Shown here piece after piece: positions 51,677 through 60,230 of a stretch of DNA of 64,000 bases. The position numbers and the translations under genes were made by a program. Source of the stretch: Nonomuraea africana (GTDB lineage: Bacteria > Actinomycetota > Actinomycetes > Streptosporangiales > Streptosporangiaceae); assembly GCF_014873535.1 (NCBI RefSeq), contig NZ_JADBEF010000001.1, positions 7,502,001 to 7,566,000 on the forward strand, given 5' to 3'. Under the pieces are notes generated by a model that had not been told where the DNA came from, did not search any database, and was given only the letters and a program-made list of their open reading frames with translations. The stretch's first letter is position 1, and the number at the start of each line of letters is the position of its first letter.

Positions 51677-52045
51677 TGCGGCCTGGCCGTCTGGCGGATC
51701 GACGCGACCGCTCCCTACCTGCCGCCTCGAACTCGTAGAGCGTGCGCCTGCCGGGGTCGGGCGGCCGTACGGCGAGGCCCTTGGAGGCCCGATTCAGGGG
51801 TTTCCCCAGTCGAGAACACTGCCGCCGCGGCGTGTCAAAGGGTCGCGGCAGGTCGGTGCCCAAAGTCGGATTCCTCGGCGTGGGCGGGGTTTGGGCCGCT
51901 TGCAAGGATCACGGCAAGCGGGATGAAAGGGACTAGCAAGCAGTGACATCTACAAATGACCCATAGCAAGACAAACAAGACAGGCAAGACCAGCAAGACA
52001 CAGATCAGACATAAGCCGACAAACAGTACACAAGGAGACAGACCA
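51677..52045. other. Upstream and leader of the Asn-repeat gene
   Basis: No gene. From 51965 the leader is A/C/G-rich and nearly T-free with repeated CAAGAC (51966-52000), probably unstructured mRNA, ending in the ribosome site AAGGAG at 52032-52037. Confidence 0.5.
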
Positions 52046-52564
52046 ATGATGATCCTCAAGACCGCTCTCACCGCCGCCGCTATCGCCGCCTCCGCTCTCG
52101 CAGCCCCGATGACGATGCCGGCCCAGGCTTCCACCGTCGGCACCGCGGCAGTCATCGCCCCGCAGGCCGACACGTCCAGCGTCCTGGACCACAAGAGGAA
52201 GAACAATAATAACAATAATAATAATAATAACGGCGGCCGCGCCAACAACAACAACAATAACAACAACAACAACGGCGGCGGCGCGAACAACAACAACAAT
52301 AACAACAACAACAACGGCGGCGGCGCCAACAACAACAACAATAACAACAACAACAACAGCGGCGGCGCCAACAACAACAACAATAACAACAACAACGGCG
52401 GCGGCGCCAACAACAACAATAATAACAACAACAACGGCGGCGGCGCCAACAACAACAATAATAACAACAACAACAACGGCGGCGGCGCGAACAACAACAA
52501 CAATAACAACAACAACAACGGCGGCGGCGCGAACAACAACAACAATAACAACAACAACAACTAG
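52046..52564 (+). CDS. Secreted poly-asparagine repeat protein (Asn9-10-GGGA repeats)
   Basis: 172 residues from ATG 52046, AAGGAG eight bases upstream. Signal peptide MMILKTALTAAAIAASALAA and cleavage near AQA-S (about residue 29). A 22-residue spacer (STVGTAAVIAPQADTSSVLD) and HKRK follow. The remaining 120 residues are nine blocks of 9-10 Asn separated by eight linkers (GGRA, then GGGA, once SGGA). About 88 residues are Asn, half of the whole protein. No Cys or membrane segment follows, so the protein is released. The sequence pattern resembles prion-like Asn-rich domains. I know no characterised bacterial relative. Terminator follows at 52643. Confidence 0.8.
   Translation: MMILKTALTAAAIAASALAAPMTMPAQASTVGTAAVIAPQADTSSVLDHKRKNNNNNNNNNNGGRANNNNNNNNNNGGGANNNNNNNNNNGGGANNNNNNNNNNSGGANNNNNNNNNGGGANNNNNNNNNGGGANNNNNNNNNNGGGANNNNNNNNNNGGGANNNNNNNNNN
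52202..52561 (+). repeat. 42-bp tandem repeat encoding Asn10-GGGA
   Basis: Blocks of AAC codons with one or two AAT at a fixed place, alternating with GGCGGCGGCGC linkers. The later blocks share the same AAT position, so they arose by duplication of the whole 42-bp unit. The first block, with mostly AAT, is diverged. All three minus-strand frames are open across it, which is only a consequence of the composition. Confidence 0.9.
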
Positions 52565-52642
52565 GATTCCGCACCGGCACCACTCGGTCGCTAGCCAGCA
52601 GGACCCAGACGACAACCTAATCCTCACCGCTTGCCCAGCGGA

Positions 52643-52674
52643 AAGCCCCGCATCCTGACCAGGATGCGGGGCTT
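52643..52674. terminator. Strong terminator after the Asn-repeat gene
   Basis: Perfect 14-bp stem AAGCCCCGCATCCT / AGGATGCGGGGCTT with a 4-nt loop. Confidence 0.85.
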
Positions 52675-52903
52675 CCTGCTGTCATCGACACCTCTGACCA
52701 GGCAGAACGCGCCGATTTCGATCAGTGGGCAGTCGAAATTCGGAGATGTTGGTATTCCATGCGCCCGACCGTGAATCCCCCGAAGAATGCCCCGGGAGTT
52801 TTCGCCCGCACCAAGGCGACGACCTCTGCTCACTTACTCCGAAGTCGGCACCGACCCGAAGCCCGTTCTCGAGGTCGCCAGAAAACCGCCGCTACGATCG
52901 GCC

Positions 52904-53149
52904 CATGCTCGTGGTGCTGGTGAACGGCCTGCCCGGAGCGGGGAAGACTACGAAAGTCGCGCGGTCTCCAGGCATCCGGTCCACGGCGACTCGCACGTCG
53001 ACGATCAGCAGTGGCTGGAGTGGGAGCGCCGGGCCGAGCCGCTGGGCCTCGGCGTCACCTACCGGGTGAACACCGTCCAGGAGGTGGATGCCGCCGATCT
53101 CGCGCGACGAATCGGGCAAGGGCTCACGCGCGTTGCCGGGCGGCGATGA
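52904..53149 (+). pseudogene. AAA/P-loop kinase remnant with internal deletion
   Basis: MLVVLVNGLPGAGKTT (Walker A) begins it, then the frame breaks and resumes as DDQQWLEWERRAEPLGLGVTYRVNTVQEVDAADLARRIGQ, the C-terminal end of an AAA_33-type kinase (about 170 residues intact). Some 80 residues are missing. Converges on and overlaps the YcxB-like gene. Confidence 0.65.
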
Positions 53150-53594
53150 AGGCATCCAGCTCGGCCCGCTGGTCGCTGTCGAAGGCGCTCCTCGGGAGAA
53201 AACCCACGCACTGCTTCTTCACGTAGAACAGCCAGAATTCGGGGCCGACCACGATGTCCCCGAACATGGACCACCGCATCGTGGTGTTGGAATGCTCGGT
53301 CCGGTACTCGTACGCGTCGGTGGTCACCCGCAGGGTGGTGGGCACGCAGAGGTAGGCCAGCTGGCGCTTGGCGGATGCGCGGATCATCCAGGTCAGCAGC
53401 AGGGGGAACACGATCGCGCCGGTGAACAGGCCGATGCCCATGAAGACGGCGTCGACCAGGACGCAGACCAGCCCCGCCACCACCAGCACGGCCGGAAACG
53501 CGATGGTGACGCCTTTGAGCTGCCGTTTGACGGCCTGTCCGAGTGCTCGCGCCACCTCGTCCGGAGTAGGTTCGTATGTGACCGTGAAGTCCAC
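53124..53594 (-). CDS. YcxB-like membrane protein
   Basis: 156 residues from GTG 53594. Two hydrophobic segments (IAFPAVLVVAGLVCVLVDAVF and GLFTGAIVFPLLLTWMI), then LRVTTDAYEYRTEHSNTTMRWSMFGDIVVGPEFWLFYV and FLPRSAF, the YcxB-like domain. Function unknown. 36 bp after the DUF3800 gene stop, so perhaps same transcript. Confidence 0.82.
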   Translation of the reverse strand: MDFTVTYEPTPDEVARALGQAVKRQLKGVTIAFPAVLVVAGLVCVLVDAVFMGIGLFTGAIVFPLLLTWMIRASAKRQLAYLCVPTTLRVTTDAYEYRTEHSNTTMRWSMFGDIVVGPEFWLFYVKKQCVGFLPRSAFDSDQRAELDAFIAARQRA

Positions 53595-53629
53595 TGCGCC
53601 GCCTTTTGACTGATGGGGATGACCATCAT

Positions 53630-54607
53630 TCAGCGCTCCGCACGGCCTCGCAACACGCCGGCCCCAGCAGGGACCCAGATGGAGGACGCGTCCACGTAGG
53701 GACGTAGCAGCGCGGTGAGTTCCTCGTCACCGCGTCCGTTGAGCTCGTTCTCCGCTATCTGCCGGGCCGCCCCCGCCAGCAGGTCGGCGACCTGGATCCG
53801 CGCGTCCAGGCGCGAATCGACGAGCCTGATCCCGCTCAAGGTCCTGGGCGAGGCGGACAGAAGCCGGGCGATGCGCTCGTCGTTCAGCAGGGTCTGCTGG
53901 TCGTGGACGACGAAGACGGGCCTGACGCCCTCACCCCAGTAGGCGACGGCCCGGACGATGGCAGGGATCAGGGTGTCGAGAGCCGGAATCGTCGTCGGAC
54001 CGTCGAGCAGGCGGGTCCGAAAGGGGGCCATCCGCGCTCTGGCCTGCCAGAGCAGGTCCATGATCTCGCCGGCTCGCCCGCCCGCGTCGGAGACCCGCAG
54101 AGTGTCGACGAGATCGAAGACGGCGTCGACGGACACGCCAGGGCCGCGGCCGTTCCTGGTGCGCATGAGGTCGTTGAACGACTCCAGGAAGGCGGTCCAC
54201 CGCTCGCCGCCGAACCTGGAGCGGCCTTCGCGATAGAGATCGACCGCCATGGCCCGGCGCTGCTGAGGGCCGAGGTCGGGGAGCAGGTCGATGACCCTGC
54301 CGACGACGTGGAACGCCTTGTCGATGAGGAAGACGTGCGCGTTCCCGTCGAGCGGGCTCGAGGGGCCGAGCAGCCACATGAGGGCGGCGCGGTGCTTGCT
54401 CCGGCGAATGATGTCGGACTTGTATTCCAGGCTGGGGGAGGGCGCTCTCCTCCGTACCTCCCTGATGCACTCCGCGGCCAGGTTCTCCGTCAGTCTCAGG
54501 CTGGCGTGCGCGAAGACGGCGGTGTTCCCGCCGATGAGTTTCTCGCCCTCCGAACCGGATTCGTCGCAGGCGATCTCGAGGACGCGGCCGGCCGCTGCTC
54601 GAGTCAC
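53630..54607 (-). CDS. DUF3800 domain-containing protein
   Basis: 325 residues from GTG 54607 (preceded by AAGGGA). Near the N-terminus CDESGSEGEKLIGG is the DUF3800 Asp-Glu-Ser-Gly motif of this RNase H-like fold. Later come VFLIDKAFHVV, VFVVHDQQTLLND and RLDARIQVADLLAGAARQIAEN, the family's C-terminal metal-site region. Often seen in defence islands and mobile regions, activity unknown. Acidic residues of the fold appear intact. Confidence 0.75.
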   Translation of the reverse strand: MTRAAAGRVLEIACDESGSEGEKLIGGNTAVFAHASLRLTENLAAECIREVRRRAPSPSLEYKSDIIRRSKHRAALMWLLGPSSPLDGNAHVFLIDKAFHVVGRVIDLLPDLGPQQRRAMAVDLYREGRSRFGGERWTAFLESFNDLMRTRNGRGPGVSVDAVFDLVDTLRVSDAGGRAGEIMDLLWQARARMAPFRTRLLDGPTTIPALDTLIPAIVRAVAYWGEGVRPVFVVHDQQTLLNDERIARLLSASPRTLSGIRLVDSRLDARIQVADLLAGAARQIAENELNGRGDEELTALLRPYVDASSIWVPAGAGVLRGRAER

Positions 54608-54726
54608 TGATCCAGTTCCCTTGGGGAGGGGCGTACTGGCTGACAAGTCTCGCAAAGCGCCCATGGGGCCTCAAGCGGATTCCCGCGGGGAATTGTCGCT
54701 CCGCCGTCCCCCTCACAGACTCTGGA

Positions 54727-55132
54727 TGCCGTCCTATCGGCGGGGCGGGCCGCCGATCTGGCTGGCGGGAGCGAGCCCGTCGGCGCTGGAGCAGACGCGA
54801 TCACGCCCGCGCTGTTCGTCACGGTTCTGGTGACCGACGACCCGGAGCGGGGCGAGCGCGAGCTCGACGCCTACTGCCTGGCCACGTACGGCCTGCCGTA
54901 CCGGATCGTGCGGACGGTCCAGGTGCTGGTCGCGGGCCCGGTGGAGCGGGTGGCCGGCACGTTGGGCGGGTACGTCGAGGCGGGCGCGGAGCACCTGGTC
55001 TGCCGCGTCCCCGCCGTTTCGGCCGGCAGGGGCGACCTCGGCGCGCAACACGACCAGCTCGAGCTGATCGTGGCGGCACGGCGCCTGATATCCGCCAAAA
55101 TAGGGGCATGGGCGAGCAGTGGCACGAGGTAG
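54727..55132 (+). pseudogene. Luciferase-like (LLM) flavin oxidoreductase remnant
   Basis: RRGGPPIWLAGASPSALE (substrate-loop end), then a frame change, VTVLVTDDPERGERELDAYC and ERVAGTLGGYVEAGAEHLVCRV (C-terminal helix). The N-terminal two thirds is missing. It overlaps the start of the MBL gene. Confidence 0.7.
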
Positions 55133-55884
55133 GCGACCGCGTCTTCGTCCGGCGACACGAGTCCTACGACCTGAACGTCGGGCTCGTCGTGGGTGACGGT
55201 CACTGCCTGGTCCTCGACACCAGGGAGACGCACCAGCGGGCCAGCCACCTGGTGGCGGCGATCAGGAAGATCACGCCTGACCCCTGGACGGTCGTCAACA
55301 GTCACGCTCACTTCGACCACTACTTCGGCAACGCGATGTTCGTCCCCGCCGAGATCTGGGCGCACGCGCGAGCCGCCGAGGAGATCGAGAGGGACGGCGA
55401 GGCGGTCCGCGACAGGGTGGCGGCGAGCAGGGAGCCCGAGGCCGCCGAGGTGGAGATCGTGGTGCCCGACCAGACGTTCACCGACAGGGCGACGCTCGAC
55501 ATCGGCGGCAGGCCCGTCCACCTGCGCTACTTCGGTAGGGGACACACCGACAACGACATCGTCGTGCACGTCCCCGACGCGGGAGTGATCTTCGCGGGCG
55601 ACCTGGTGGAGGAGGGCGCGCCGCCCGCGTTCGACGACGGCTACCCGCTCGACTGGCCTGGCACGCTGACGGCCATGCTGGCCGAACTGCCCGAGCCGAT
55701 GATCGTGCCGGGGCACGGCGCGGTGGTGGACCGCGCCTTCGTCGCAGCGCAGCTGGGCGAGCTGGCCACGACCGCCGACCTGGCGCGCAGGGCGCACGTC
55801 GAGGGACTGCGTGACCTGATCTCCCAGATCCCGTACCCGCAGGCGCTCGAGCGGGCCTTCCTCCAGCTCGACTCCGTCAGCTGA
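55108..55884 (+). CDS. MBL-fold metallo-hydrolase
   Basis: 258 residues from ATG 55108. Zinc site: NSHAHFDHYFG (His-x-His-x-Asp-His), FGRGHTDND (His), FAGDLVEEG (Asp) and VPGHGAVVD (His). Compact beta-lactamase fold, no signal peptide. Hydrolyses thioester- or lactone-type or phosphodiester-type substrate; unknown. Confidence 0.9.
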   Translation: MGEQWHEVGDRVFVRRHESYDLNVGLVVGDGHCLVLDTRETHQRASHLVAAIRKITPDPWTVVNSHAHFDHYFGNAMFVPAEIWAHARAAEEIERDGEAVRDRVAASREPEAAEVEIVVPDQTFTDRATLDIGGRPVHLRYFGRGHTDNDIVVHVPDAGVIFAGDLVEEGAPPAFDDGYPLDWPGTLTAMLAELPEPMIVPGHGAVVDRAFVAAQLGELATTADLARRAHVEGLRDLISQIPYPQALERAFLQLDSVS

Positions 55885-56020
55885 CGCAGCACTCGTTGCC
55901 CTGCGGGTCGGCGGCCACACGGCGCCTGCCGAGGACTCTCAGTCTCCGCTGATCACCGAGGTCTCCGGCGTGGTCGAGCGGCCGGTGGAGGACGTCGAGC
56001 GAGGGCTCAGGAGGGCGCCC
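55877..56020 (-). pseudogene. Possible VOC (glyoxalase)-type C-terminal scrap
   Basis: The minus strand reads RVLGRRRVAADPQGNECCVS and a stop at 55877, the VOC-type end (ADPxGNEFCV). No more of the gene is recognisable. Confidence 0.3.
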
Positions 56021-56119
56021 GGCGGAGAGCCGGCACACCAGGGCGGCTGGGCGATGCGAAGACCGCTGACGCGCAGGGGATGGCGGGCGCGTCCCGCGCG
56101 CGCCATCCCTGCTCGCCGC

Positions 56120-56494
56120 CTACGCCAGCCTGATCACGCCCTTGGCCACCTTGATCCTTCTCCGGGCGAGTGCCCGCTTGGCGGGCCCGTTGACCACCGC
56201 TCCCGTGGAGATGCTGAACTTACTGCCGTGGCAGGGACAGTTGATCGTCCCGCCGCTGACGCTCGCCACCGCGCACCCCTGATGCGTGCACACGGCGCTG
56301 AACGCCCTGAACGTGCCCTTGGTCGGCTGGGTCACCACGTACTTGCCCCGCAGGATCTTCCCGCCTCCCACGGGGATGCTCCTGGTCTTGCTCAGAACAG
56401 GTCCCGCCGCCGCCTCGGCGGGGCTCGTCCACAGGAACAGGGCCCCCGTTCCCGCGACGCCACCTCTGATGATCAGTGCCCGACGTGTGATCAT
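56120..56494 (-). CDS. Exported Rieske [2Fe-2S] protein
   Basis: 124 residues. N-terminus MITRRALIIRGGVAGTGALFLWTSPAEAAAG looks like a Tat-type signal peptide (twin Arg). The Rieske cluster ligands are both present: CTHQGC and CPCHGS. The domain is small, of the arsenite-oxidase-small-subunit/ubiquinol-type group in actinomycetes. Electron carrier outside the membrane; no oxidase partner adjacent. Lies 10 bp downstream of the kinase gene and may be co-transcribed. Confidence 0.87.
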   Translation of the reverse strand: MITRRALIIRGGVAGTGALFLWTSPAEAAAGPVLSKTRSIPVGGGKILRGKYVVTQPTKGTFRAFSAVCTHQGCAVASVSGGTINCPCHGSKFSISTGAVVNGPAKRALARRRIKVAKGVIRLA

Positions 56495-56504
56495 GCTGGC
56501 CTCC

Positions 56505-57743
56505 TCACTGAGGCTTCACGTACGCGGGCGCCGTCCGGTTCATCGGAAACCTCGCGACGAGCCCTCCGTCTTGGACGGCCAGCGTCCCGCCGTGCAGGAT
56601 CGCGATGTCCCTGGCGATCGGCAGGCCGAGGCCGGCGCCGCCGGCGTCCCTCGCCCTGGCCTCGTCCAGCCTGGTGAAGCGGTCGAAGACCGCCTCCCTG
56701 TGCTCCTCGGGGATCCCCGGCCCGTCGTCGAGCACCTCCAGGACGGCCTGGCCGTCCTTCTCGTACACGCGGACCTCGACGGTCGTCGCGGCGTGCCGTA
56801 CGGCGTTGTCCACCAGGTTGACGACCAGGCGGGTGAGGTGGCCGCGCGAGCCACTGATCACCACGTCGGGGCTGATGTCGAGCAGCACCGACTTGCCGGG
56901 GCGCAGGGACTCCTCGGCGGCGATCTGGCCGAGGTCGAGCTCCTCGGCCCTGAGCGGCTCGCCCGCGTCGAGCCTGGCCAGCAGGAGCAGGTCGCCGGCG
57001 AGCGCCTGGAGGCGTTCGAGATCGGCGAGCGCCTCCGTGGTGTCGGAGGTGGGCGCGGCCAGTTCGAGGCGGGCCCTGAGCGTCGCGATCGGGCTGCGCA
57101 GCTCGTGCGCGGCGTCGGCGACGAACCGTTTGTGCCGCTCGACCGCCCTCTCCAGCCGGTCGAGCGTGCCGTTCACGGTGGTGGCCAGCCGGGCGATCTC
57201 GTCGCCCGAGTCGGGGACGGGCACCCGCTGGTGCAGGTCGCGGGCGGTGATGTCGGCCACCTTGGTCCTGATGGCCGCCACGGGGGCCAGCGCCCTGCCG
57301 ACGGAGAACCACGTCATCCCGGCCACCACCGCGAGCAGGAGGGGCACGCCCGGCAGCAGGAGGCCGTTCAACGTGGCGAGCGCCTCCTCGGCCCCGGCCA
57401 GCGAGGCGCGACCCCACACGGTGATCGTGCCCGCCTTCGTGGAGACGTCCATGGTGGCCACCGCGAAGTCATCGGTCGCCTGCCAGGGGATCGCGGCGCG
57501 CGTGGTGGCCGCGTTGACGAGCTGCACGTCGGGGTCCGTGGTGAGCGTGGTGAGCGTGGCCTGCTGCGCGGGCACCGCCTCGACGGCCATCGGCACCGCC
57601 GAGACCACCTTCCTGGCCGCCTCGGCGTTCGCGCTGCGTTCCAGGCTGCCCTTGAGCGACGAGACCAGGACCGCCGCCGCGATGCCGAGCGCGACGGCCA
57701 CGACGATCGTGGCCGCGATCGTGGCGCGAAGCCGTACGTTCAT
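56505..57743 (-). CDS. Sensor histidine kinase
   Basis: 412 residues from ATG 57743 (ATGA overlap with the response-regulator stop). Membrane segments TIVVAVALGIAAAVLVSSL (10-30) and LPGVPLLLAVVAGMTWFSVG (127-150) enclose an extracytoplasmic sensor of about 95 residues. HAMP (PVAAIRTKVADITARDLHQRV), H-box FVADAAHELRSPIATLRARLE, N-box LVVNLVDNAVRHA, G1 DDGPGI, F-box FDRFTRLD, G2 GLGLPIARDI. All intact. Partner of the regulator at 57740-58411. Confidence 0.92.
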   Translation of the reverse strand: MNVRLRATIAATIVVAVALGIAAAVLVSSLKGSLERSANAEAARKVVSAVPMAVEAVPAQQATLTTLTTDPDVQLVNAATTRAAIPWQATDDFAVATMDVSTKAGTITVWGRASLAGAEEALATLNGLLLPGVPLLLAVVAGMTWFSVGRALAPVAAIRTKVADITARDLHQRVPVPDSGDEIARLATTVNGTLDRLERAVERHKRFVADAAHELRSPIATLRARLELAAPTSDTTEALADLERLQALAGDLLLLARLDAGEPLRAEELDLGQIAAEESLRPGKSVLLDISPDVVISGSRGHLTRLVVNLVDNAVRHAATTVEVRVYEKDGQAVLEVLDDGPGIPEEHREAVFDRFTRLDEARARDAGGAGLGLPIARDIAILHGGTLAVQDGGLVARFPMNRTAPAYVKPQ

Positions 57744-58411
57744 GCCGCCTCCAGCCGGTAGCCCGCGCCGCGTACGGTCACCAGCGTCGTCCTGCCGAAC
57801 GGCAGGTCGATCTTGCGACGCAGCGCGCTGATGTACACCTCGACGATGTTGGGGTCGCCCTCGTAGGCGAAGTCCCACGCCTGGGCGAGCAGCTCGCTCT
57901 TGGAGACCACCTCGCCGGGCCTGCGGGCCAGGCCGTGGAGCACCGCGAACTCCTTCGGCGTCAGCGCGATCTCGGTCTCGCCCCTCCGGCAGCGCAGGCC
58001 CGCGGGGTCGATCGTCAGATCGCCGACCGTGAGCGACACGGGGCGCTCCTTGCCCCCTCGCCTGACCAGCGCGCGCAGCCTGGCCAGCAGCACGACGTAG
58101 GAGAACGGCTTGGCCAGGTAGTCGTCCGCGCCGTTGTCGAGCGCCTCGGCCTCGTCGTAGACGCCGTCCTTGGCGGTCAGCATCATGATCGGCGTCCAGT
58201 CGCCCGCCTCGCGGAGCTTCGAGCAGATGGCGTAGCCGTTCAGCCTGGGCAGCATGACATCGAGGACGATCACGTCGTAGTCGTTCTCCTTGGCCATCCA
58301 CAGCCCGTCCCGGCCGTCGTAGGCGACGTCGACGGCGAAGCCCTCGCCGGTCAGGCCTCCCTTGACCAGGTCGGCCAGCCTCTTCTCGTCTTCGACCAGT
58401 AGCACTCGCAC
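57740..58411 (-). CDS. OmpR/PhoB-family response regulator
   Basis: 223 residues from GTG 58411. Receiver: VLLVEDEKRL (acidic pocket), phospho-Asp in VIVLDVMLPRLNG, and the K switch LAKPFSY. Trans_reg_C wHTH: LTPKEFAVLHGLARRPGEVVSKSELL and NIVEVYISALRRKI. Divergent from the secreted-protein gene at 58581; sites in the 170-bp gap may be its operators. Confidence 0.92.
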   Translation of the reverse strand: MRVLLVEDEKRLADLVKGGLTGEGFAVDVAYDGRDGLWMAKENDYDVIVLDVMLPRLNGYAICSKLREAGDWTPIMMLTAKDGVYDEAEALDNGADDYLAKPFSYVVLLARLRALVRRGGKERPVSLTVGDLTIDPAGLRCRRGETEIALTPKEFAVLHGLARRPGEVVSKSELLAQAWDFAYEGDPNIVEVYISALRRKIDLPFGRTTLVTVRGAGYRLEAA

Positions 58412-58444
58412 GTCATTCAGGGTGCCGCACGCCACCTAAAGCCA

Positions 58445-58484
58445 ACCTGAAGATCGTTTCGGTCGCGTTCAGGGTGCCTTCAGG
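58445..58484. promoter_or_regulatory. Putative response-regulator box
   Basis: TTCAGG at 58468 and 58479 (period 11, OmpR-type direct repeat) and the reverse copy CCTGAA at 58446. Placed 35-70 bp before the regulator start; autoregulation is likely. Confidence 0.5.
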
Positions 58485-58506
58485 TTCGGCGGGTCAGGCT
58501 GCGGTC

Positions 58507-58567
58507 GTTCCTTCCGAACAGTTCCTTCCCGAACGCAGTTCCTTCCCGAACAGCGTTCCTACCGAAC
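58507..58567. repeat. Four-copy GTTCCTtCCGAAC array
   Basis: Copies at 58507, 58521, 58538 and 58555. Each is a short inverted repeat GTTC/GAAC around CTTCC or CTACC; spacing 14, 17, 17. The last ends 1 bp before AAAGGAG. See findings. Confidence 0.7.
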
Positions 58568-58580
58568 AAAGGAGACGACA

Positions 58581-59075
58581 TTGTTCAAGCGTCGTATCGT
58601 CACCCTGGGTGCCGTGGCCGCGCTCCTGCTCGCAGGGGGCCTCGCCGGCTCGGCCAACGCCTCTGACGAGCCGCCCGCCAAGGGCACCTGCGTGACCAGT
58701 GACGGCAAGACGTTCGAGTTCACCGAGGCGGTGCCGGCGCTGAAGATCGAGGGTGGCGCGGTCGCGGTCAGGGTGGACGAGTCCCAGCCCGACGCCGGCA
58801 AGACCGGCGCCGCCCGGGCCGGCGCCGCCGAGATCGAGGTCGCCAAGATCGAGGGCACCAAGACCGACGTGGTCAAGGGCGACGGCAGCGAGCACGTGCA
58901 GCGGTGGAGCAAGGTGACCGAGACCGTGCCCGCCACGCCCGCTCAGCCCGCCTCGCCGAACGCCGAGGGCGGCGGCGCCGACGCCCCGACCGCCGTCACT
59001 GTGGCTCCCACGACCGACGGCCCGGCGCCCGAGGACCTCTCCAAGGCCATCACCATCACCTGCACCGCCAAGTAG
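58581..59075 (+). CDS. Secreted protein of unknown function, divergent from the two-component genes
   Basis: 164 residues from an unusual TTG at 58581 preceded by AAAGGAG. Signal peptide MFKRRIVTLGAVAALLLAGGLAGSANA. Mature part: two Cys near both ends (GTCVTSDGKTF and TITCTAK) that can pair, and in between a low-complexity charged stretch with GAARAGAAEIEVAKIEGTKT and an Ala/Pro/Thr-rich tail. No family recognised. Likely the main target of the adjacent response regulator. Confidence 0.72.
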   Translation: MFKRRIVTLGAVAALLLAGGLAGSANASDEPPAKGTCVTSDGKTFEFTEAVPALKIEGGAVAVRVDESQPDAGKTGAARAGAAEIEVAKIEGTKTDVVKGDGSEHVQRWSKVTETVPATPAQPASPNAEGGGADAPTAVTVAPTTDGPAPEDLSKAITITCTAK

Positions 59076-59108
59076 CCGTACCGGCCACGGGGGTCCAGTA
59101 CGGCCGGC

Positions 59109-60161
59109 TCAGGTGAAGGACGGGTGCGGGCCGAGCGCCCAGTACTCGAAGAGCCCGTGGCCGACCTGCCCGTCGTACTCGAAGCGCCCGACCGCGTCCA
59201 CCATGCCCCACATGCGGTCGGCGTCCTCGGGCAACGTGTAGGTCACCCCCTCGACCACGGGCTCGCTGCCCTGGTACATCCCGTGCTTCCAGCCGGGCTC
59301 CAGGCCGTACCCGGTGCCGACCATCAGGTGGACGGGCAGGATCGGCGTGCAGCGCACCTCGATCTTGCCCATGGTGACGGTGGCCTCGACGACGTCGCGG
59401 GTGCCGGGGGCGTAGACGGGGTGGTACTCGGGGCGGCCGAGATACTCCTCCTCCCTGCCGTCCGACCACACCCTGACCGCCTCCTCCAGCACCCTGCGGC
59501 CCTTCTCGTCCTCCTGGACGATGCAGAGGATGGCGTGGTCCTCGAACTGCATGGGGGCGTAGAGCCAGTAGAAGGTGCCGGGGTTCTTCACCTGGATGCC
59601 GGGCGGTTCGGGCTCGCCGACCGGCCTGATGCCCCACGAGCGGTCCCTGGTTCCCATCCAGGTGTCGACGGGGATCGTCCGCGAGTCGATCTCGATGCTG
59701 CCCGACCAGTGGCCCGTCTGGGCCAGCCGTACCGAATCAAAGATGACCCGCTCCTGCCAGCGGATGAAGTGCCGGGGCTCGAGCGTCGCCGGGATCGCGC
59801 CCGTCCAGGTCAGGTCGAAGGACAGGCCATGCTCGTTCGGCTCGAGGACCACCCTGAGCCGCTTGAGCCCTTCGAGGACCTCGATCCTGAACGGGCCGAC
59901 CCCGGTGTCCATGCGGTCGAGTCCGAGCTCGCGCGAAGCTCGGACGACGCGGTGCAGGTGGGCGTGCCGTACGACGGCGAAGGCGTCGGTGACGCCGAGA
60001 TTGGGGTACTGCCCCATGCCGACGATGAGCATGAGCTCGTCGGAGCCGGGGTGGCAGTTGAAGTAGTAGCGATCGTAGAAGTTGCGATCGGACGTCGCGA
60101 CGTGCCGCATGACCTCGGGGGCCTGGTGGATCGGGAGGTCGTCCAGCGGTGACAGGGTCAT
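59109..60161 (-). CDS. Lipocalin-like/hydroxyneurosporene-synthase-type protein of unknown function
   Basis: 350 residues from ATG 60161. Sequence rich in Trp/Tyr beta-strands with HFIRWQERVIFDSVRLAQTGHWSGSIEIDSRTIPVDTWMGTRDRSWGIRPVGEP, the signature of the large DUF7064/DUF7065-like group related to CrtC-type hydratases. No signal peptide. In actinomycetes such genes occur with steroid or lipid degradation; here alone. Function unknown. Confidence 0.65.
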   Translation of the reverse strand: MTLSPLDDLPIHQAPEVMRHVATSDRNFYDRYYFNCHPGSDELMLIVGMGQYPNLGVTDAFAVVRHAHLHRVVRASRELGLDRMDTGVGPFRIEVLEGLKRLRVVLEPNEHGLSFDLTWTGAIPATLEPRHFIRWQERVIFDSVRLAQTGHWSGSIEIDSRTIPVDTWMGTRDRSWGIRPVGEPEPPGIQVKNPGTFYWLYAPMQFEDHAILCIVQEDEKGRRVLEEAVRVWSDGREEEYLGRPEYHPVYAPGTRDVVEATVTMGKIEVRCTPILPVHLMVGTGYGLEPGWKHGMYQGSEPVVEGVTYTLPEDADRMWGMVDAVGRFEYDGQVGHGLFEYWALGPHPSFT

Positions 60162-60230
60162 GCGCTGGTTGTAGCAAGCGCTTGGTTAAAGGTCAACGCG
60201 GCCGCGCCTCGGCGCGGCCGCGTTGAACCG

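Noticed and set aside
52202..52561. CRISPR-like array
   Set aside because: Units are in-frame coding repeats with identical linkers; there are no unique spacers or cas genes.
51835..52627. Long minus-strand frames of poly-Leu, poly-Val and poly-Cys across the Asn repeat
   Set aside because: They are the complement of AAC/GGC repeats; no start, ribosome site or signal, while the plus strand has signal peptide, Shine-Dalgarno and terminator.
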